DNA from: Arcicella sp034519515
Lineage (GTDB): Bacteria > Bacteroidota > Bacteroidia > Cytophagales > Spirosomataceae
Assembly: GCA_034519515.1 (NCBI GenBank)
Contig: JAXHOK010000011.1
Coordinates: 49,700 to 113,699 of the forward strand
Direction of reading: 5' to 3'
Length of the DNA stretch: 64,000 nucleotides
This document shows, piece after piece, positions 35,761-45,900 of the stretch. The notes below the pieces were generated by a model. It made no database searches and was not told where the DNA came from. It saw only the letters and a program-made list of their open reading frames with translations. A program made the translations under genes and the position numbers. Positions within the stretch are counted from its first letter, which is position 1, and each line of letters opens with the position of its first letter.

Positions 35761-36696
35761 ATGAATACAATACAAAATACAAATTTTAATTTCCCTAATC
35801 AAACTACATTCTACAAAGGTAAAGTTCGTGATGTCTATTCCTTTGAAAACCTGTTAGTTATGATTGCTTCTGACCGTATCTCAGCTTTTGATGTGGTTTT
35901 GCCCAGAGCAATTCCATACAAAGGTCAAGTGCTGAACCAAATTGCAGCTCACTTTTTGGGAGCTACCCGTGACGTTGTTCCTAACTGGTTAATTGCCACA
36001 CCCGACCCTAACGTAAGCGTTGGTTTGAAGTGCGAAACCTATCCCGTTGAAATGGTTGTGAGGGGTTATTTAGCAGGTCATGCTTGGCGTACTTATAAAT
36101 CAGGACTGCGAATCCTTTGTGGCGTAACACTGCCCGAGGGTTTGAAGGAAAACGATAAATTACCCACGCCAATTATCACTCCAACTACCAAAGCCCATCA
36201 AGGACACGATGAAGATATTTCGAGAGAAGAAATCCTATCGCAAAGTTTAGTTTCGGAAAAAGATTATTGTCAATTGGAAAAATATACCTTAGCTCTTTTC
36301 GCAAAAGGTACAGAAATGGCGGCTCAACAAGGTTTAATTTTGGTGGACACAAAGTATGAATTTGGGAACAAAGATGGGCAAATTACGTTGATAGATGAGA
36401 TACATACGCCCGATTCTTCAAGGTATTTTTATTTAGAAGGTTACCAAGAGAGACAAAATAACAATGAACCACAAAAACAATTATCGAAAGAATTTGTCAG
36501 AGAATGGTTAATTGAAAATGGATTTCAAGGCAAAGAAGGGCAACGTGTCCCTGAAATGTCGGATGAATGGGTTAATCAAATTTCGGAACGTTATATTGAA
36601 TTATTTGAAAAAGTTACTGGTAAGATATTTGAAAAAGACAATTCAGAAGATATTTTAGAAAGAGTAGAAAACAATATTATTAATTATTTGAAATAA
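35761..36696 (+). CDS. purC: SAICAR synthetase (phosphoribosylaminoimidazolesuccinocarboxamide synthase)
   Basis: Purine biosynthesis enzyme that joins CAIR and aspartate with ATP hydrolysis. The opening FYKGKVRDVYSFENLLVMIASDRISAFDV (quoted in part) is the ATP-binding signature, and LVDTKYEFG plus LIDEIHTPDSSRYFYLEGY close the active site. The 311-aa form with an insertion is the Bacteroidota/eukaryote-like length. ATG 35761 is used because the open frame back to 35743 only encodes the intergenic repeat. Confidence 0.95.
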   Translation: MNTIQNTNFNFPNQTTFYKGKVRDVYSFENLLVMIASDRISAFDVVLPRAIPYKGQVLNQIAAHFLGATRDVVPNWLIATPDPNVSVGLKCETYPVEMVVRGYLAGHAWRTYKSGLRILCGVTLPEGLKENDKLPTPIITPTTKAHQGHDEDISREEILSQSLVSEKDYCQLEKYTLALFAKGTEMAAQQGLILVDTKYEFGNKDGQITLIDEIHTPDSSRYFYLEGYQERQNNNEPQKQLSKEFVREWLIENGFQGKEGQRVPEMSDEWVNQISERYIELFEKVTGKIFEKDNSEDILERVENNIINYLK

Positions 36697-36702
36697 GTTT
36701 TG

Positions 36703-36775
36703 GCTTTCGGCAATCAGTTCTCGGCATTCGGCTTTTAAAATGCTGACTGCCGAAAGCTGACTGCCGACCGCCAAC
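36703..36775. repeat. Intergenic inverted repeat with GCTTTCGGCA words
   Basis: GCTTTCGGCA (about 36704-36713) pairs with TGCCGAAAGC (about 36749-36758). Related TCGGCATTCGGC and GACTGCCGACCGCC words flank these. No T-run. Confidence 0.6.
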
Positions 36776-36798
36776 AACCCCACACAAAACTACATTTT

Positions 36799-37227
36799 AT
36801 GGAATTTAAGGTAGAAAAGAATGAGCAGTTCGCTCTGATTGAACTTAAAGAAACTTCTTTGACCCAAGATAACGTAGCGGGTTTTGAAGAAATCGTTAGA
36901 AAATTATTTCGAGAAGGCTACGGAAATATGATTGTTGAGTTCAGTCAGGTTTCTGAATTGGATGGTCATGGAATCTCATTGATTCGAAAAGCAAACAAAA
37001 TTTGCTTGAATGAATTAGGATTATTTATCGTAATCACCAAAGATGAAGCCATTATTGACCAATTGGATGCAGCCAAAATTGAAGATTTAACCGTGATGAA
37101 TACCGTTCAAGAGGCAATTGACGCAGTTTATCTGAATGAATTAGAAAATGATTTTCAGTCAGACGAAGACGATGAATATGATCACGGTGAATATGGTGAT
37201 GGCGGTGGAAAGGAAGAAGATTATTAA
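36799..37227 (+). CDS. STAS domain protein (anti-sigma factor antagonist-like)
   Basis: 142 aa. Residues 1-110 form a STAS domain (IVEFSQVSELDGHGISLIRKANKICL near residues 49-74), but the phosphorylatable Ser of SpoIIAA-type proteins is not clear: the usual DSSG position reads LDGHG, so the domain may not be regulated by phosphorylation. The C-terminal 30 residues are strongly acidic (SDEDDEYDHGEYGDGGG). No kinase or sigma partner is adjacent. Confidence 0.82.
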   Translation: MEFKVEKNEQFALIELKETSLTQDNVAGFEEIVRKLFREGYGNMIVEFSQVSELDGHGISLIRKANKICLNELGLFIVITKDEAIIDQLDAAKIEDLTVMNTVQEAIDAVYLNELENDFQSDEDDEYDHGEYGDGGGKEEDY

Positions 37228-37243
37228 TTGATTTTGAGCAAAC

Positions 37244-37278
37244 AAAAAGCCTTATCTTACGTTAGTTTGATAGGGCTT
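37244..37278 (+). terminator. Terminator after the STAS gene
   Basis: AAAAAGCCTTATC and GATAGGGCTTTTTTTT form a stem with one mismatch, followed by a T-run. Confidence 0.75.
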
Positions 37279-37290
37279 TTTTTTGATGTT

Positions 37291-37367
37291 CGATGTTAGT
37301 AATTCGATGTGAAGGTGATAATCCGAACATCAAATCCCGAAAATCGAACATCGAATTACTAACATCG
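37291..37367. repeat. Intergenic inverted repeat, TTCGATGTT family, copy 4
   Basis: Perfect 20-bp arms: CGATGTTAGTAATTCGATGT at 37291-37310 and its complement at 37348-37367. Further TTCGATGTT and AACATC words lie around and between. It ends 8 bp before the rnz start. Confidence 0.8.
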
Positions 37368-37375
37368 ACAATAAA

Positions 37376-38287
37376 TTGAGTTTTCAAATCACTATTTTAG
37401 GCACAGGTTCAGCCACACCCGTTCTCACGAGGAATCCGACCGCACACCATTTGCAAATTGAGCAAGATGGTTATTTGATTGACTGTGGCGAAGGCACTCA
37501 GAACCAATTATTGAGGTATAAGTTACGCTCAACACGGTTGAAATATATTTTCATCACGCATCTTCATGGCGACCATTATTTTGGTTTGATTGGTTTGATT
37601 TCCACGCTCAATATGCACCGTAGAACGGAAGATTTATGGCTTTTTGGCCCCAAAGGATTGGCTGAAATCATTACGATTCAGTTGAAATATGCTGATGCTT
37701 GGTTGAATTTTAAGTTACATTTTATTGAAACCGATACTGAAAAATCGTATCAATTATTTGAGAATGAACACGTAACGATTACCACAATTCCTTTAATTCA
37801 CCGAGTGCCTTGTTGCGGATTTTTATTTAAGGAAAAACCTCTGAAATATAAAATCGTCAAAGAAACGATGCCCAAAGATTTGAGCATTGAGCAAATAAAA
37901 ATGCTGAAAAATGGGGAAGATATTTTATATGAAAATGGAGATTTGAAGTATAAAAATGCTGATTACACGATTCCTGCGGGCAAATGTAGAAGTTATGCCT
38001 TTTGTTCGGATTCACTGTATCACGAACCAATTATTGACATTATCAAAAACGTGGATGTACTTTATCACGAAGCCACTTTTTTGCATGAATTAGCATCCAG
38101 AGCAACTTATACAAATCATACCACTGCCCATCAAGCGGGTTTAATTGCTAAACAAGCTAATGTTGGGAAGTTGATTATTGGGCATTTTTCATCAAGATAT
38201 AAGGAATTAGAACCACTTTTAGAGGAATCGAAAGCGGTTTTTGAGAATACAATTTTGGCGGAGGATGGATTGGTTGTAGAATTGTGA
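37376..38287 (+). CDS. rnz: Ribonuclease Z
   Basis: Metallo-beta-lactamase-fold endonuclease that trims tRNA 3' ends. The zinc motif THLHGDHYFGL is near residue 60; other ligands are in LIHRVPCCGF near 141, CSDSLYHE near 211 and IGHFSSRY near 266. The 303-aa length is normal for the short form. The start codon is TTG at 37376 (MSFQITILGTGSATP); no ATG fits, and the repeat ends just upstream. Confidence 0.93.
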   Translation: MSFQITILGTGSATPVLTRNPTAHHLQIEQDGYLIDCGEGTQNQLLRYKLRSTRLKYIFITHLHGDHYFGLIGLISTLNMHRRTEDLWLFGPKGLAEIITIQLKYADAWLNFKLHFIETDTEKSYQLFENEHVTITTIPLIHRVPCCGFLFKEKPLKYKIVKETMPKDLSIEQIKMLKNGEDILYENGDLKYKNADYTIPAGKCRSYAFCSDSLYHEPIIDIIKNVDVLYHEATFLHELASRATYTNHTTAHQAGLIAKQANVGKLIIGHFSSRYKELEPLLEESKAVFENTILAEDGLVVEL

Positions 38288-38313
38288 CCGTATTTTAAAG
38301 AATCTTAAATAAA

Positions 38314-38922
38314 ATGGTCTTAAATTCTGAATGTGAAGGTGTTTATTTACTTAAACAATTAGAAAGTTGTCGGATGACTGATGATGATTTCTATGAATTT
38401 TGTATATTGAATGACCACCTAAAATTTGAGAGAGATTCTTGCGAGAACATATTTTTAACGTTTAACACAGGAGAGATTTCTGGAATAACTAAAAGTGAGA
38501 TATGTGCAAATCTTGGAATTTGGAATCGTAAATCGAAATTAGGAAAGGTCTTTGACTCTTCAACAGCTTTCAGATTACCAAGTTCAGCAGTACGTTCTCC
38601 TGATGCGGCATGGATTTCAAATGAGCGTTGGAATGCTTTGACTTTGGAAGAACAAACAAAATTTCCTCCATTGTGTTCAGAGTTTGTGATTGAATTGATG
38701 TCAAATTCGGACGATTTAAAATATGCTGTTGAGAAAATGCACAAATGGATAGATAATGGATGTCAATTAGCTTGGTTAATTTTTCCGAAAGGGCAAGAGG
38801 TTAGAATTTTTAGAGCAAACGGCACAATTGATTTGATATATGGTTTTGATAATATTTTATCAGGTGAAAACGTATTGCCAAATCTTGAATTTAATTTAAC
38901 CTTTTTAAAATCAACGAATTAA
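38314..38922 (+). CDS. Uma2 family endonuclease
   Basis: PD-(D/E)XK-fold protein of the Uma2/DUF820 family, 202 aa. The catalytic Asp lies in VRSPDAAWISNERW near 93-106, the Glu/Lys region in EFVIELMSNSDDLKYAVEKM near 123-142, and the family's IDNGCQLAWLIFPKGQEVRIFR follows. Physiological role unknown; Uma2 genes often multiply in genomes. Its last 12 bp overlap the convergent surface-protein gene. Confidence 0.9.
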   Translation: MVLNSECEGVYLLKQLESCRMTDDDFYEFCILNDHLKFERDSCENIFLTFNTGEISGITKSEICANLGIWNRKSKLGKVFDSSTAFRLPSSAVRSPDAAWISNERWNALTLEEQTKFPPLCSEFVIELMSNSDDLKYAVEKMHKWIDNGCQLAWLIFPKGQEVRIFRANGTIDLIYGFDNILSGENVLPNLEFNLTFLKSTN

Positions 38923-41133
38923 CTCAATCCAACCTTTAAATTGCCGTTCCGTGAATTTAATTAAATAATGATATTCCGAAGTGGCATATTGCCCACCCGT
39001 CCACTTGAAATTCCTTTCGGTTGATTTATAGACTGATTGCCCCCAACGGTCGTAGATTTCTATAAATTCAAATTTTTCTGTACAATTATCTTCTGGTAAA
39101 TCTTCCAACGAAAAATCATCGTTTTTGCCGTCTCCGTTGGGTGTAAAAACGTTGGCAGGTTTTAGTAGTTCAAAATTAGCAATTTTATTTTTCAAAGTTA
39201 TCACCACAGAAACCGTATCAAAACGATTGGGGCTACACGAATTATCTTCCGTAATGAAATCAATATTGTAAAGTGCTGATTCTTTGCCTTTTAAGTAACT
39301 GCAATCGGGTTTCCACGAGAAAGGATTTATGATTTTAGCTACACCATTGGCATCCGTCCAAACCATGCCTACTGATTTTAAATCAAAGCCTTTTGGACGT
39401 GCATACAGTTTTAAAGGATCTAAATTTATATCCGTTGAAATGACATCAAAATTGATGGGTTGCGGTTCTGTTCCGTTTAAAATTACTTCAATTTCATTCT
39501 TGACTAAACTCGTTTTTACTTCGGGTTGGTCGCTTTTGGGAGAAATAGATTTCAAGGTTACCCAAATACTATCCTTCAAATTTCTACCGCAACGAGTGTC
39601 CGTAACAATAAAATCCACAATGTAATCTCCCTTTTGGGTAAGGTCGCAGATAGGTGTCCATGAAAATGGGCTTGCAACCCTGCCCACACCCGAACCTCCC
39701 ACAAAACTCATACCCGCCTGTGCCAACGAAAACCCACGCCCACGAGCCGTAATTGTGATGTTATCATTGTCTTTGTCAAGTCCCAAGAGATTGAATCTTA
39801 GTAATTTACCAATCTCTGATTCCCCTTTTTGATTCAATAAATCCGTGGAAATCGTTGGGACGGCATTGGGCTTTGGTTCAAAAATTACGGACATTCTCAA
39901 GGTATTCGTAAGTGGCTGAGGACAACCATTATCGGACGTTACGACATCAAAAATTAAAGGCTTTCCATCCGTTGATTCCGCACATTCATCAAAACAAACC
40001 TCCGCCCGAAGTGTGTCTTTGGAAGAACCCGTTTGTAGGGTTGAAGGTGAAATAGTTGGATTCGAAGTAAAATTTATAGGTACAATTTTCAGACTAATTT
40101 GCTGATTTATATCAGGATCATTTCCCAGAAAAGTCAAACATTTTTTATCACCATTTTTGATGGTAATTACCTCTGTAGATTTATAAAAACTCGTTTTTCC
40201 CTTTTCACGAAACAACGATAGCGGTTCTGTATTGATAGGGCAATCAATCACTTTCAGTTGAAAATCTCTTCTGACTTCCCCGATTTTCTTTCCCTTGCGG
40301 TATTCCTCCGTCAAGACACAAAACACAAAAAGCCCCAACTGATTGGCTGTAACGGTTAATTGCCCAGTTCGTTGATTGACTTTCAAGGGGTTTGCCCCTG
40401 GAATTACGTTCAATAAATTATAGCCACTGCCCCATGAAACCAAGGGATAATTACTGCTACCCGTTGGAAAAGCAGGTCTGGGAACATCTCGATTACTGAA
40501 ACCATTAAGTGGCGTAACCAATTTGTAAACCAAACTATCCCCATCGGAATCAGTTGCTCCGAATTCAAAAGTAAAGGGACGATTCAAACAAATATAGTCG
40601 CCCGTGAGATTTTTGAAAGAAGGGGAAGAATTAATAAAAAGGTCGTTATTTAAACGTAGAGCAGGAAATTCTAAATAAAAAACCGAAGCTGCTCCACCTG
40701 GGTCTTGAATGTTAGTGATGATATTATTCCTACAACAACGTTCCCAAACGATATAGTATCCTTCGGGGTCAGAAAAATCATTAACGGGTAAATTAATTAG
40801 CTCACTGTACTGAATCAAGCGAGTTCTTACGGAAGCATTTTGTCCGCAAAGCGGATTTGTATAATTAATGAGATTATTTGAAATGATTGGCAAGGAAACG
40901 TAACCAATCAAAGTATTAGTTCTCTTACTAAAAAAACCAACCGTAACCGTTTGGTCTAATGCTCCTGTGCTGCCATTAACATCATCAAAATAAAGATTCA
41001 TATTCAAGCGGTGAGAAATACCCACTTGTCCTTTCACAGCTTGCAATTCAAATTCCCCCCCCACAATGTGCGTGGCACGGGTCTGGGAGATAAAAAAGAA
41101 AACGATAAATATGGAAAGTAATAGTTTTTTCAT
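38911..41133 (-). CDS. Secreted protein with gliding-motility / T9SS type B C-terminal domain
   Basis: 740-aa exported surface protein. The signal peptide is MKKLLLSIFIVFFFISQTRA, followed by the common THIVGGEFELQ opening of this family. Several Ig/PKD-like beta modules follow, including two similar units (DLLNQKGESE... and GTEPQPINFDV...). The C-terminal domain (VFTPNGDGKNDDF, then IEIYDRWGQSVYKS and WTGG) is the type B sorting signal of the type IX secretion system, so the protein is exported across the outer membrane and anchored. This is a strong lineage marker for Bacteroidota. Confidence 0.92.
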   Translation of the reverse strand: MKKLLLSIFIVFFFISQTRATHIVGGEFELQAVKGQVGISHRLNMNLYFDDVNGSTGALDQTVTVGFFSKRTNTLIGYVSLPIISNNLINYTNPLCGQNASVRTRLIQYSELINLPVNDFSDPEGYYIVWERCCRNNIITNIQDPGGAASVFYLEFPALRLNNDLFINSSPSFKNLTGDYICLNRPFTFEFGATDSDGDSLVYKLVTPLNGFSNRDVPRPAFPTGSSNYPLVSWGSGYNLLNVIPGANPLKVNQRTGQLTVTANQLGLFVFCVLTEEYRKGKKIGEVRRDFQLKVIDCPINTEPLSLFREKGKTSFYKSTEVITIKNGDKKCLTFLGNDPDINQQISLKIVPINFTSNPTISPSTLQTGSSKDTLRAEVCFDECAESTDGKPLIFDVVTSDNGCPQPLTNTLRMSVIFEPKPNAVPTISTDLLNQKGESEIGKLLRFNLLGLDKDNDNITITARGRGFSLAQAGMSFVGGSGVGRVASPFSWTPICDLTQKGDYIVDFIVTDTRCGRNLKDSIWVTLKSISPKSDQPEVKTSLVKNEIEVILNGTEPQPINFDVISTDINLDPLKLYARPKGFDLKSVGMVWTDANGVAKIINPFSWKPDCSYLKGKESALYNIDFITEDNSCSPNRFDTVSVVITLKNKIANFELLKPANVFTPNGDGKNDDFSLEDLPEDNCTEKFEFIEIYDRWGQSVYKSTERNFKWTGGQYATSEYHYLIKFTERQFKGWIELIR

Positions 41134-41180
41134 CTTGAATTTATAGTAAAGACGCTTTTTTTAGGGAAAAGGTTGTGTGG

Positions 41181-41704
41181 TTAATCTTCGATTTTTTGCA
41201 GACGTTTGAAAGCTCCTTTTACTTTCCATTTTTCTCCATAAATCGATGTATAAATTATTTCCATTTCTAATTTCTTATTAAAAAATATGTCTTTCAATTT
41301 TTCTGTATCACCTATATCTTTCCTTTTAGAAATCATCGTAATATCTTTACCAGCCGCCATCAGCATACCAGCATCAATATTCGAGTAGGTTATAAAAATT
41401 GTATCCTTTTGTAGTCATTTTGTAAGAAAGTTGGAATGTCTTTGTTTGAATATTTTTTGCCTTGATAATAAGTGTTAATTTCTTGAATAAATGCGGGACC
41501 TAATCCTTCATTAAAAACTAACATTTCAAATCTATCTTCATCATACGATTAACCCATTCTTAAATAAGGCATTACCGAAGCATTTTGCTGTTTTCCTATC
41601 AAATGCGTTTGGTATAAATAAATGGTCATCGTTGCCAAACTGATAAGAATAGCAGAAAGGGAAACAATTTTATCAGCATTCCAGAATTGTGGTTTTAGGC
41701 TCAT
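41181..41704 (-). pseudogene. Degraded paralogue of the upstream membrane-anchored protein
   Basis: The frame starts at ATG 41704, overlapping the upstream stop codon in ATGA. It reads MSLKPQFWNADKIVSLSAIL, a membrane helix, then YLYQTHLIGKQQNASVMPYLRMG and a TAA stop. Beyond it FNEGLGPAFIQEINTYYQGKKYSN continues in the same frame, then a further stop or shift near 41400, and the end (KLEMEIIYTSIYGEKWKVKGAFKR) is readable to 41181. The layout matches the intact neighbour (YLYQTKIIHEQAKASVYPHL, VGIGPAFLKKMEIKYKNQVYSS, KICYSSVYKDYW). It is therefore a tandem duplicate that has decayed, or one hit by sequence errors. Confidence 0.8.
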
Positions 41705-42285
41705 TTTTTAGTAGGTTTAAATAAATTTTCATTTTCACAGTTCTTACATTCTTCGGGTTGTTTCCATTTTTCAGTTGTCCAGTAATCTTTATAGACTGAT
41801 GAATAACAAATTTTGATTCTTGCATTATCAAATATATCGACCAATAACTGGATAGATTTCGGATTATCTTCATTCAATCTCAAAAACATTACCTCTTCTC
41901 CCGCTGGAATTACGATGGGTAAATTTGGACCGTTCCCAACAGTGGGGATTTTCTCGAAGGGTAAAATTTTGGTCAAAAATCTAAAAGGCAAACAAGTTCC
42001 ACTATTTTCGAGCGATGTACTTGAATAAACTTGATTTTTATACTTGATTTCCATCTTTTTTAAAAACGCCGGACCGATTCCGACATTTTTTACGAATATA
42101 ATAAAGGGTTCATTCTTATTATTGTATTGCCTCACAACCTCCAAATGAGGATAGACACTCGCTTTTGCTTGTTCATGAATAATTTTGGTTTGATAGAGAT
42201 AAATGCCAAAAGTTGCCATACTCACTAACATCGCACAAATACTAACAATAATATCTACTCGCCATCTTGGTTTTGAATTTGCCAT
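41701..42285 (-). CDS. Membrane-anchored protein of unknown function (194 aa)
   Basis: One transmembrane helix at about residues 10-30 (VDIIVSICAMLVSMATFGIYLY), then a soluble beta-rich domain with the pattern FVKNVGIGPAFLKKMEIKYKN and a C-terminal CYSSVYKDYW. Four Cys near the end (two in EECKNCE) could bind metal. I recognise no named family. It forms a tandem pair with the degraded paralogue downstream, coupled through an ATGA overlap. Confidence 0.75.
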   Translation of the reverse strand: MANSKPRWRVDIIVSICAMLVSMATFGIYLYQTKIIHEQAKASVYPHLEVVRQYNNKNEPFIIFVKNVGIGPAFLKKMEIKYKNQVYSSTSLENSGTCLPFRFLTKILPFEKIPTVGNGPNLPIVIPAGEEVMFLRLNEDNPKSIQLLVDIFDNARIKICYSSVYKDYWTTEKWKQPEECKNCENENLFKPTKK

Positions 42286-42329
42286 AAGTGAGGTTTTTAG
42301 GTTTAATTGTTCAATCGTTCTATAATTTT

Positions 42330-42425
42330 TGTGGACACAGAGTCTCGCAGAGTTTTCACAGAGTTAATCAAAGTTTTCCTTCGTGTTACTCTGTGAATAA
42401 CTTTGCGTTACTCTGTGTCCATAAG
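42330..42425. repeat. Intergenic inverted repeat with GGACACAGAGT words
   Basis: GGACACAGAGTCTCGCAGAG at about 42333-42352 is inverted with mismatches in TTTGCGTTACTCTGTGTCC at about 42403-42421; inner ACAGAGTTA/TACTCTGTG words extend the pairing. The rest of the 685-bp gap to gltB is very AT-rich and holds the gltB promoter; no gene was found in it. Confidence 0.6.
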
Positions 42426-42793
42426 ACTATCGAATAATCTTTTTCTTAAAATCTAAATTTACACAATTCTCTTGAATCTCAGTCAAAATGATTTTCTACG
42501 AAAAAATATTTTCAAAAATATCTAAAAATTAGTTATTTTTAGAATAATTGTCAAACTAACTAAATTATGTTTGTCAAATCTTAATTTTTGGAATTTTTTC
42601 TGAAAAAATGATTTTGTTTAATTTTAAAAGTGCAGAAAAGTGAAACATTTTCTGCAAAACTATGAATTGACTGTTTTTGGACTAAATTATATAAAATTGT
42701 ACCTAACTAAGAAAAAATTTTACAAAATCTTGAAATTATATAAAACCAACTATTCTTTGGTGAAATACTATTTTTTCCAAAGAAATTATTGTA

Positions 42794-42801
42794 TATATTT
42801 G
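42794..42801 (+). promoter_or_regulatory. Probable gltB promoter -7 element
   Basis: TATATTTG matches TAnnTTTG exactly. It implies a leader of about 160 nt before the gltB ATG at 42971. No clear -33 TTTG at the right distance. Confidence 0.45.
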
Positions 42802-42970
42802 TAACAACAAAATAGAAATAACCCCTATTAGTATATCGCCATACAATAAATTTTGGTTTTGATGCAAAAACCATACATTGTAAAGGTCTTTTATTGAAAT
42901 TGTTATAAAAATAAAACAATTGCCCCCAACACAAAGTAGATTCTATCGTTAAGCGTAAAATTATAATATT

Positions 42971-45900
42971 ATGGAGAACTTCAACAATCAAGGCTTGTAC
43001 CGCAAAGAGTTTGAACACGATGCTTGTGGCATTGGTTTCATGGCAAATTTGAAAGGACGCAAATCTCACCGTGTGGTGGCAGATGCCATTCAGATGCTCA
43101 TCAGAATGGATCATCGTGGAGCGTGCGGATGCGACCCAAATTCGGGCGATGGAGCAGGAATTCTCTTGCAAGTTCCTCATGAATTTTTCTTGGAAGAATG
43201 TGCTAAATTGGGCATTGATTTGCCAGCCGCTGGTGAATATGGCGTTGGTATGACCTTCTTTCCAAAAGATGAACCAACTCGCAAAGAATGCAAGGAAATC
43301 ATTGCCCGCAAAGCAAAACGTTTAGGTTTGGAGATTTTGGGGTATCGAATTGTGCCTTGCAATAATGATGAAATCCAAGGAGCAGAATCGGGTGATACTG
43401 AGCCACAAATGGAACAGTTATTCTTGAAACGCCCAGCCCATATTACGGACGAAATGGAATTTGAAAGAAAACTCTATGTTTTCCGTCAATTCACGGCTCG
43501 GATTATTAACGAAACCGTTAAGGGATTGAACGATAAATTTTATTTTACTTCATTGTCGGCACGTACTATTATTTACAAAGGTATGCTTACAACAATGCAA
43601 GTGCCAGGCTACTTTGACGATTTGAAACGAGAAGAGTTTACGTCTGCTTTGGCAATTGTTCATTCACGATTTTCTACAAATACTTTCCCAGAATGGAAAT
43701 TAGCACAGCCTTTCCGCTTTATTGGTCATAACGGTGAAATCAACACCGTGAAAGGAAATGCCGCTTGGATGCAAGCCCAATCAGCCTTATTTGAGTCTGA
43801 ATTTTTCACGCAAGAAGAATTAGAAATGATTTTGCCAGTTTGCCAATTGGGACAATCAGATTCTGCGATTTTGGATAATGCCATCGAATTATTGTACATG
43901 AGTGGGCGTTCGTTGCCACACGTGATGATGATGCTCATACCCGAAGCATGGGACGGCAATGAGCAAATGGAACAATATAAAAAGGATTTTTACGAATATC
44001 ACGCTGCCATCATGGAGCCTTGGGATGGTCCAGCTTCGATTTCGTTTACGGATGGAAAAATTATTGGAGCAACTTTGGATAGAAACGGTTTGCGTCCGTC
44101 AAGATATTGGGTTACAAATGATGATTTCGTAATTATGGCTTCCGAGGCGGGTGTATTGGATTTGGACCCAGCGACTATTGTTTCAAAAGGTCGTTTACAG
44201 CCTGGAAAGATGTTTGTGGTGGATATGGAAGCGGGCAGAATTATTCCAGATGGTGAATTGAAAGAGAAAATCTGTCAGCAACAGCCTTATGGAAAATGGT
44301 TGGCGGATAATAAAATTAAGGTAGAAAACTTGCCAGCCGCAGGGGCGGAATATCGTACTCCATTTGAGCGTGAGTTATTGCTTCGTCAGCAAGTTTTTGG
44401 ATTTACGACTGAGGATTTAAGAATATTGTTGTCGCAAATGGTTGAAACGGGTAAAGAGGCTCTGGGTTCGATGGGCGTTGATACGCCACTGGCAATTCTC
44501 TCTGACCAAGCCCAACATTTATCTTATTATTTCAAGCAATTGTTTGCCCAAGTAACCAATCCACCGATTGACTCAATCCGTGAGAGAACGGTAATGTCCT
44601 TGCTTTCGGACATTGGTGGTTTGCAAAATTTATTGGACGAAACGCCTCAGCATTGTCGTCAAATTGAAATTCGTCAGCCCGTTTTGACGAATCAAGAAAT
44701 TGAGAAAATTCGTTGGATTGACCATAAAAATTTCCAGACAAAATCAATTCATACCACTTTCAGAGCCAATGGCAAAGAAGGTGAACTGAAACGAGCGTTG
44801 AATAGAATCTGTCAATATTGCGAAGATGCTGTGGATGATGGTTACGCCATTATTTTATTGACGGACAGAGGGGTGGACTCTTCACACGCTCCAATTCCTT
44901 CATTATTAGCGGTTTCGGCAGTGCATCACCATTTGAATCGCACAGGCAAAAGAGCCCAAGTGGGTTTGATTGTGGAAGCGGGAGATGTTTGGGAAACGCA
45001 TCATTTTGCTACTTTAATTGGTTTTGGAGCATCGGCGGTGAATCCGTACATGGCTTTTGAAACGATTAATGGCATGAAAGAAAAGGGCATTTTGCAAGTG
45101 GACTATCCCTACGAAAAATTGCAAGCCAATTATATCAAAGCGGTTAATGGTGAATTGTTAAAGATTTTCTCGAAAATGGGAATCTCGACCTTGCAATCAT
45201 ACCAAGGGGCTCAGATTTTTGAGATTTTGGGTCTGAATAAAGAAGTGGTTGATACTTACTTCACGGGTGCAATTTCAAGAATTGGCGGTATGGATTTGGA
45301 AGGAATCGCCAAGGAAGCTATGATAAAGCACAGAAATGGTTATCCAGAAATAGCAGTTTCAAATCCTAAATTGGAAGTTGGTGGTATTTATCAGTGGAAA
45401 CACCGTGGCGAGGCTCATTTATTCAACCCAGAGTCGATTCATTTATTGCAACAATCGACTAAAAAGAACGATTACGCTCAGTATAAAAAATATTCAAAAT
45501 TAGTGGATGACCAATCCGAAAGAGCCTTAACGCTCCGTGGATTGTTGAAATTTAAGAAGGGTAAATCTATTGATATTTCGGAAGTTGAACCCATCGAAAA
45601 CATCTTCAAACGTTTTGCTACGGGAGCAATGTCTTTCGGGTCAATTTCATACGAAGCCCATACGACTTTGGCAATTGCGATGAACCGTATTGGTGGAAAA
45701 TCAAATTCGGGCGAAGGTGGAGAAGACGAAATCCGTTTTGACTCCAATTGCCAAATGGCGATTCGATGAAGTTCAGCCATCAAGCAAGTAGCTTCTGGTC
45801 GTTTTGGTGTAACCAGCAATTACTTGACCAATGCCGATGAGCTTCAAATCAAAATGGCTCAAGGTGCAAAACCTGGTGAAGGCGGACAGTTACCTGGTCA

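Noticed and set aside
42707..43180. 157-codon frame antisense to gltB
   Set aside because: It covers the gltB start and promoter on the other strand and has no recognisable protein features.
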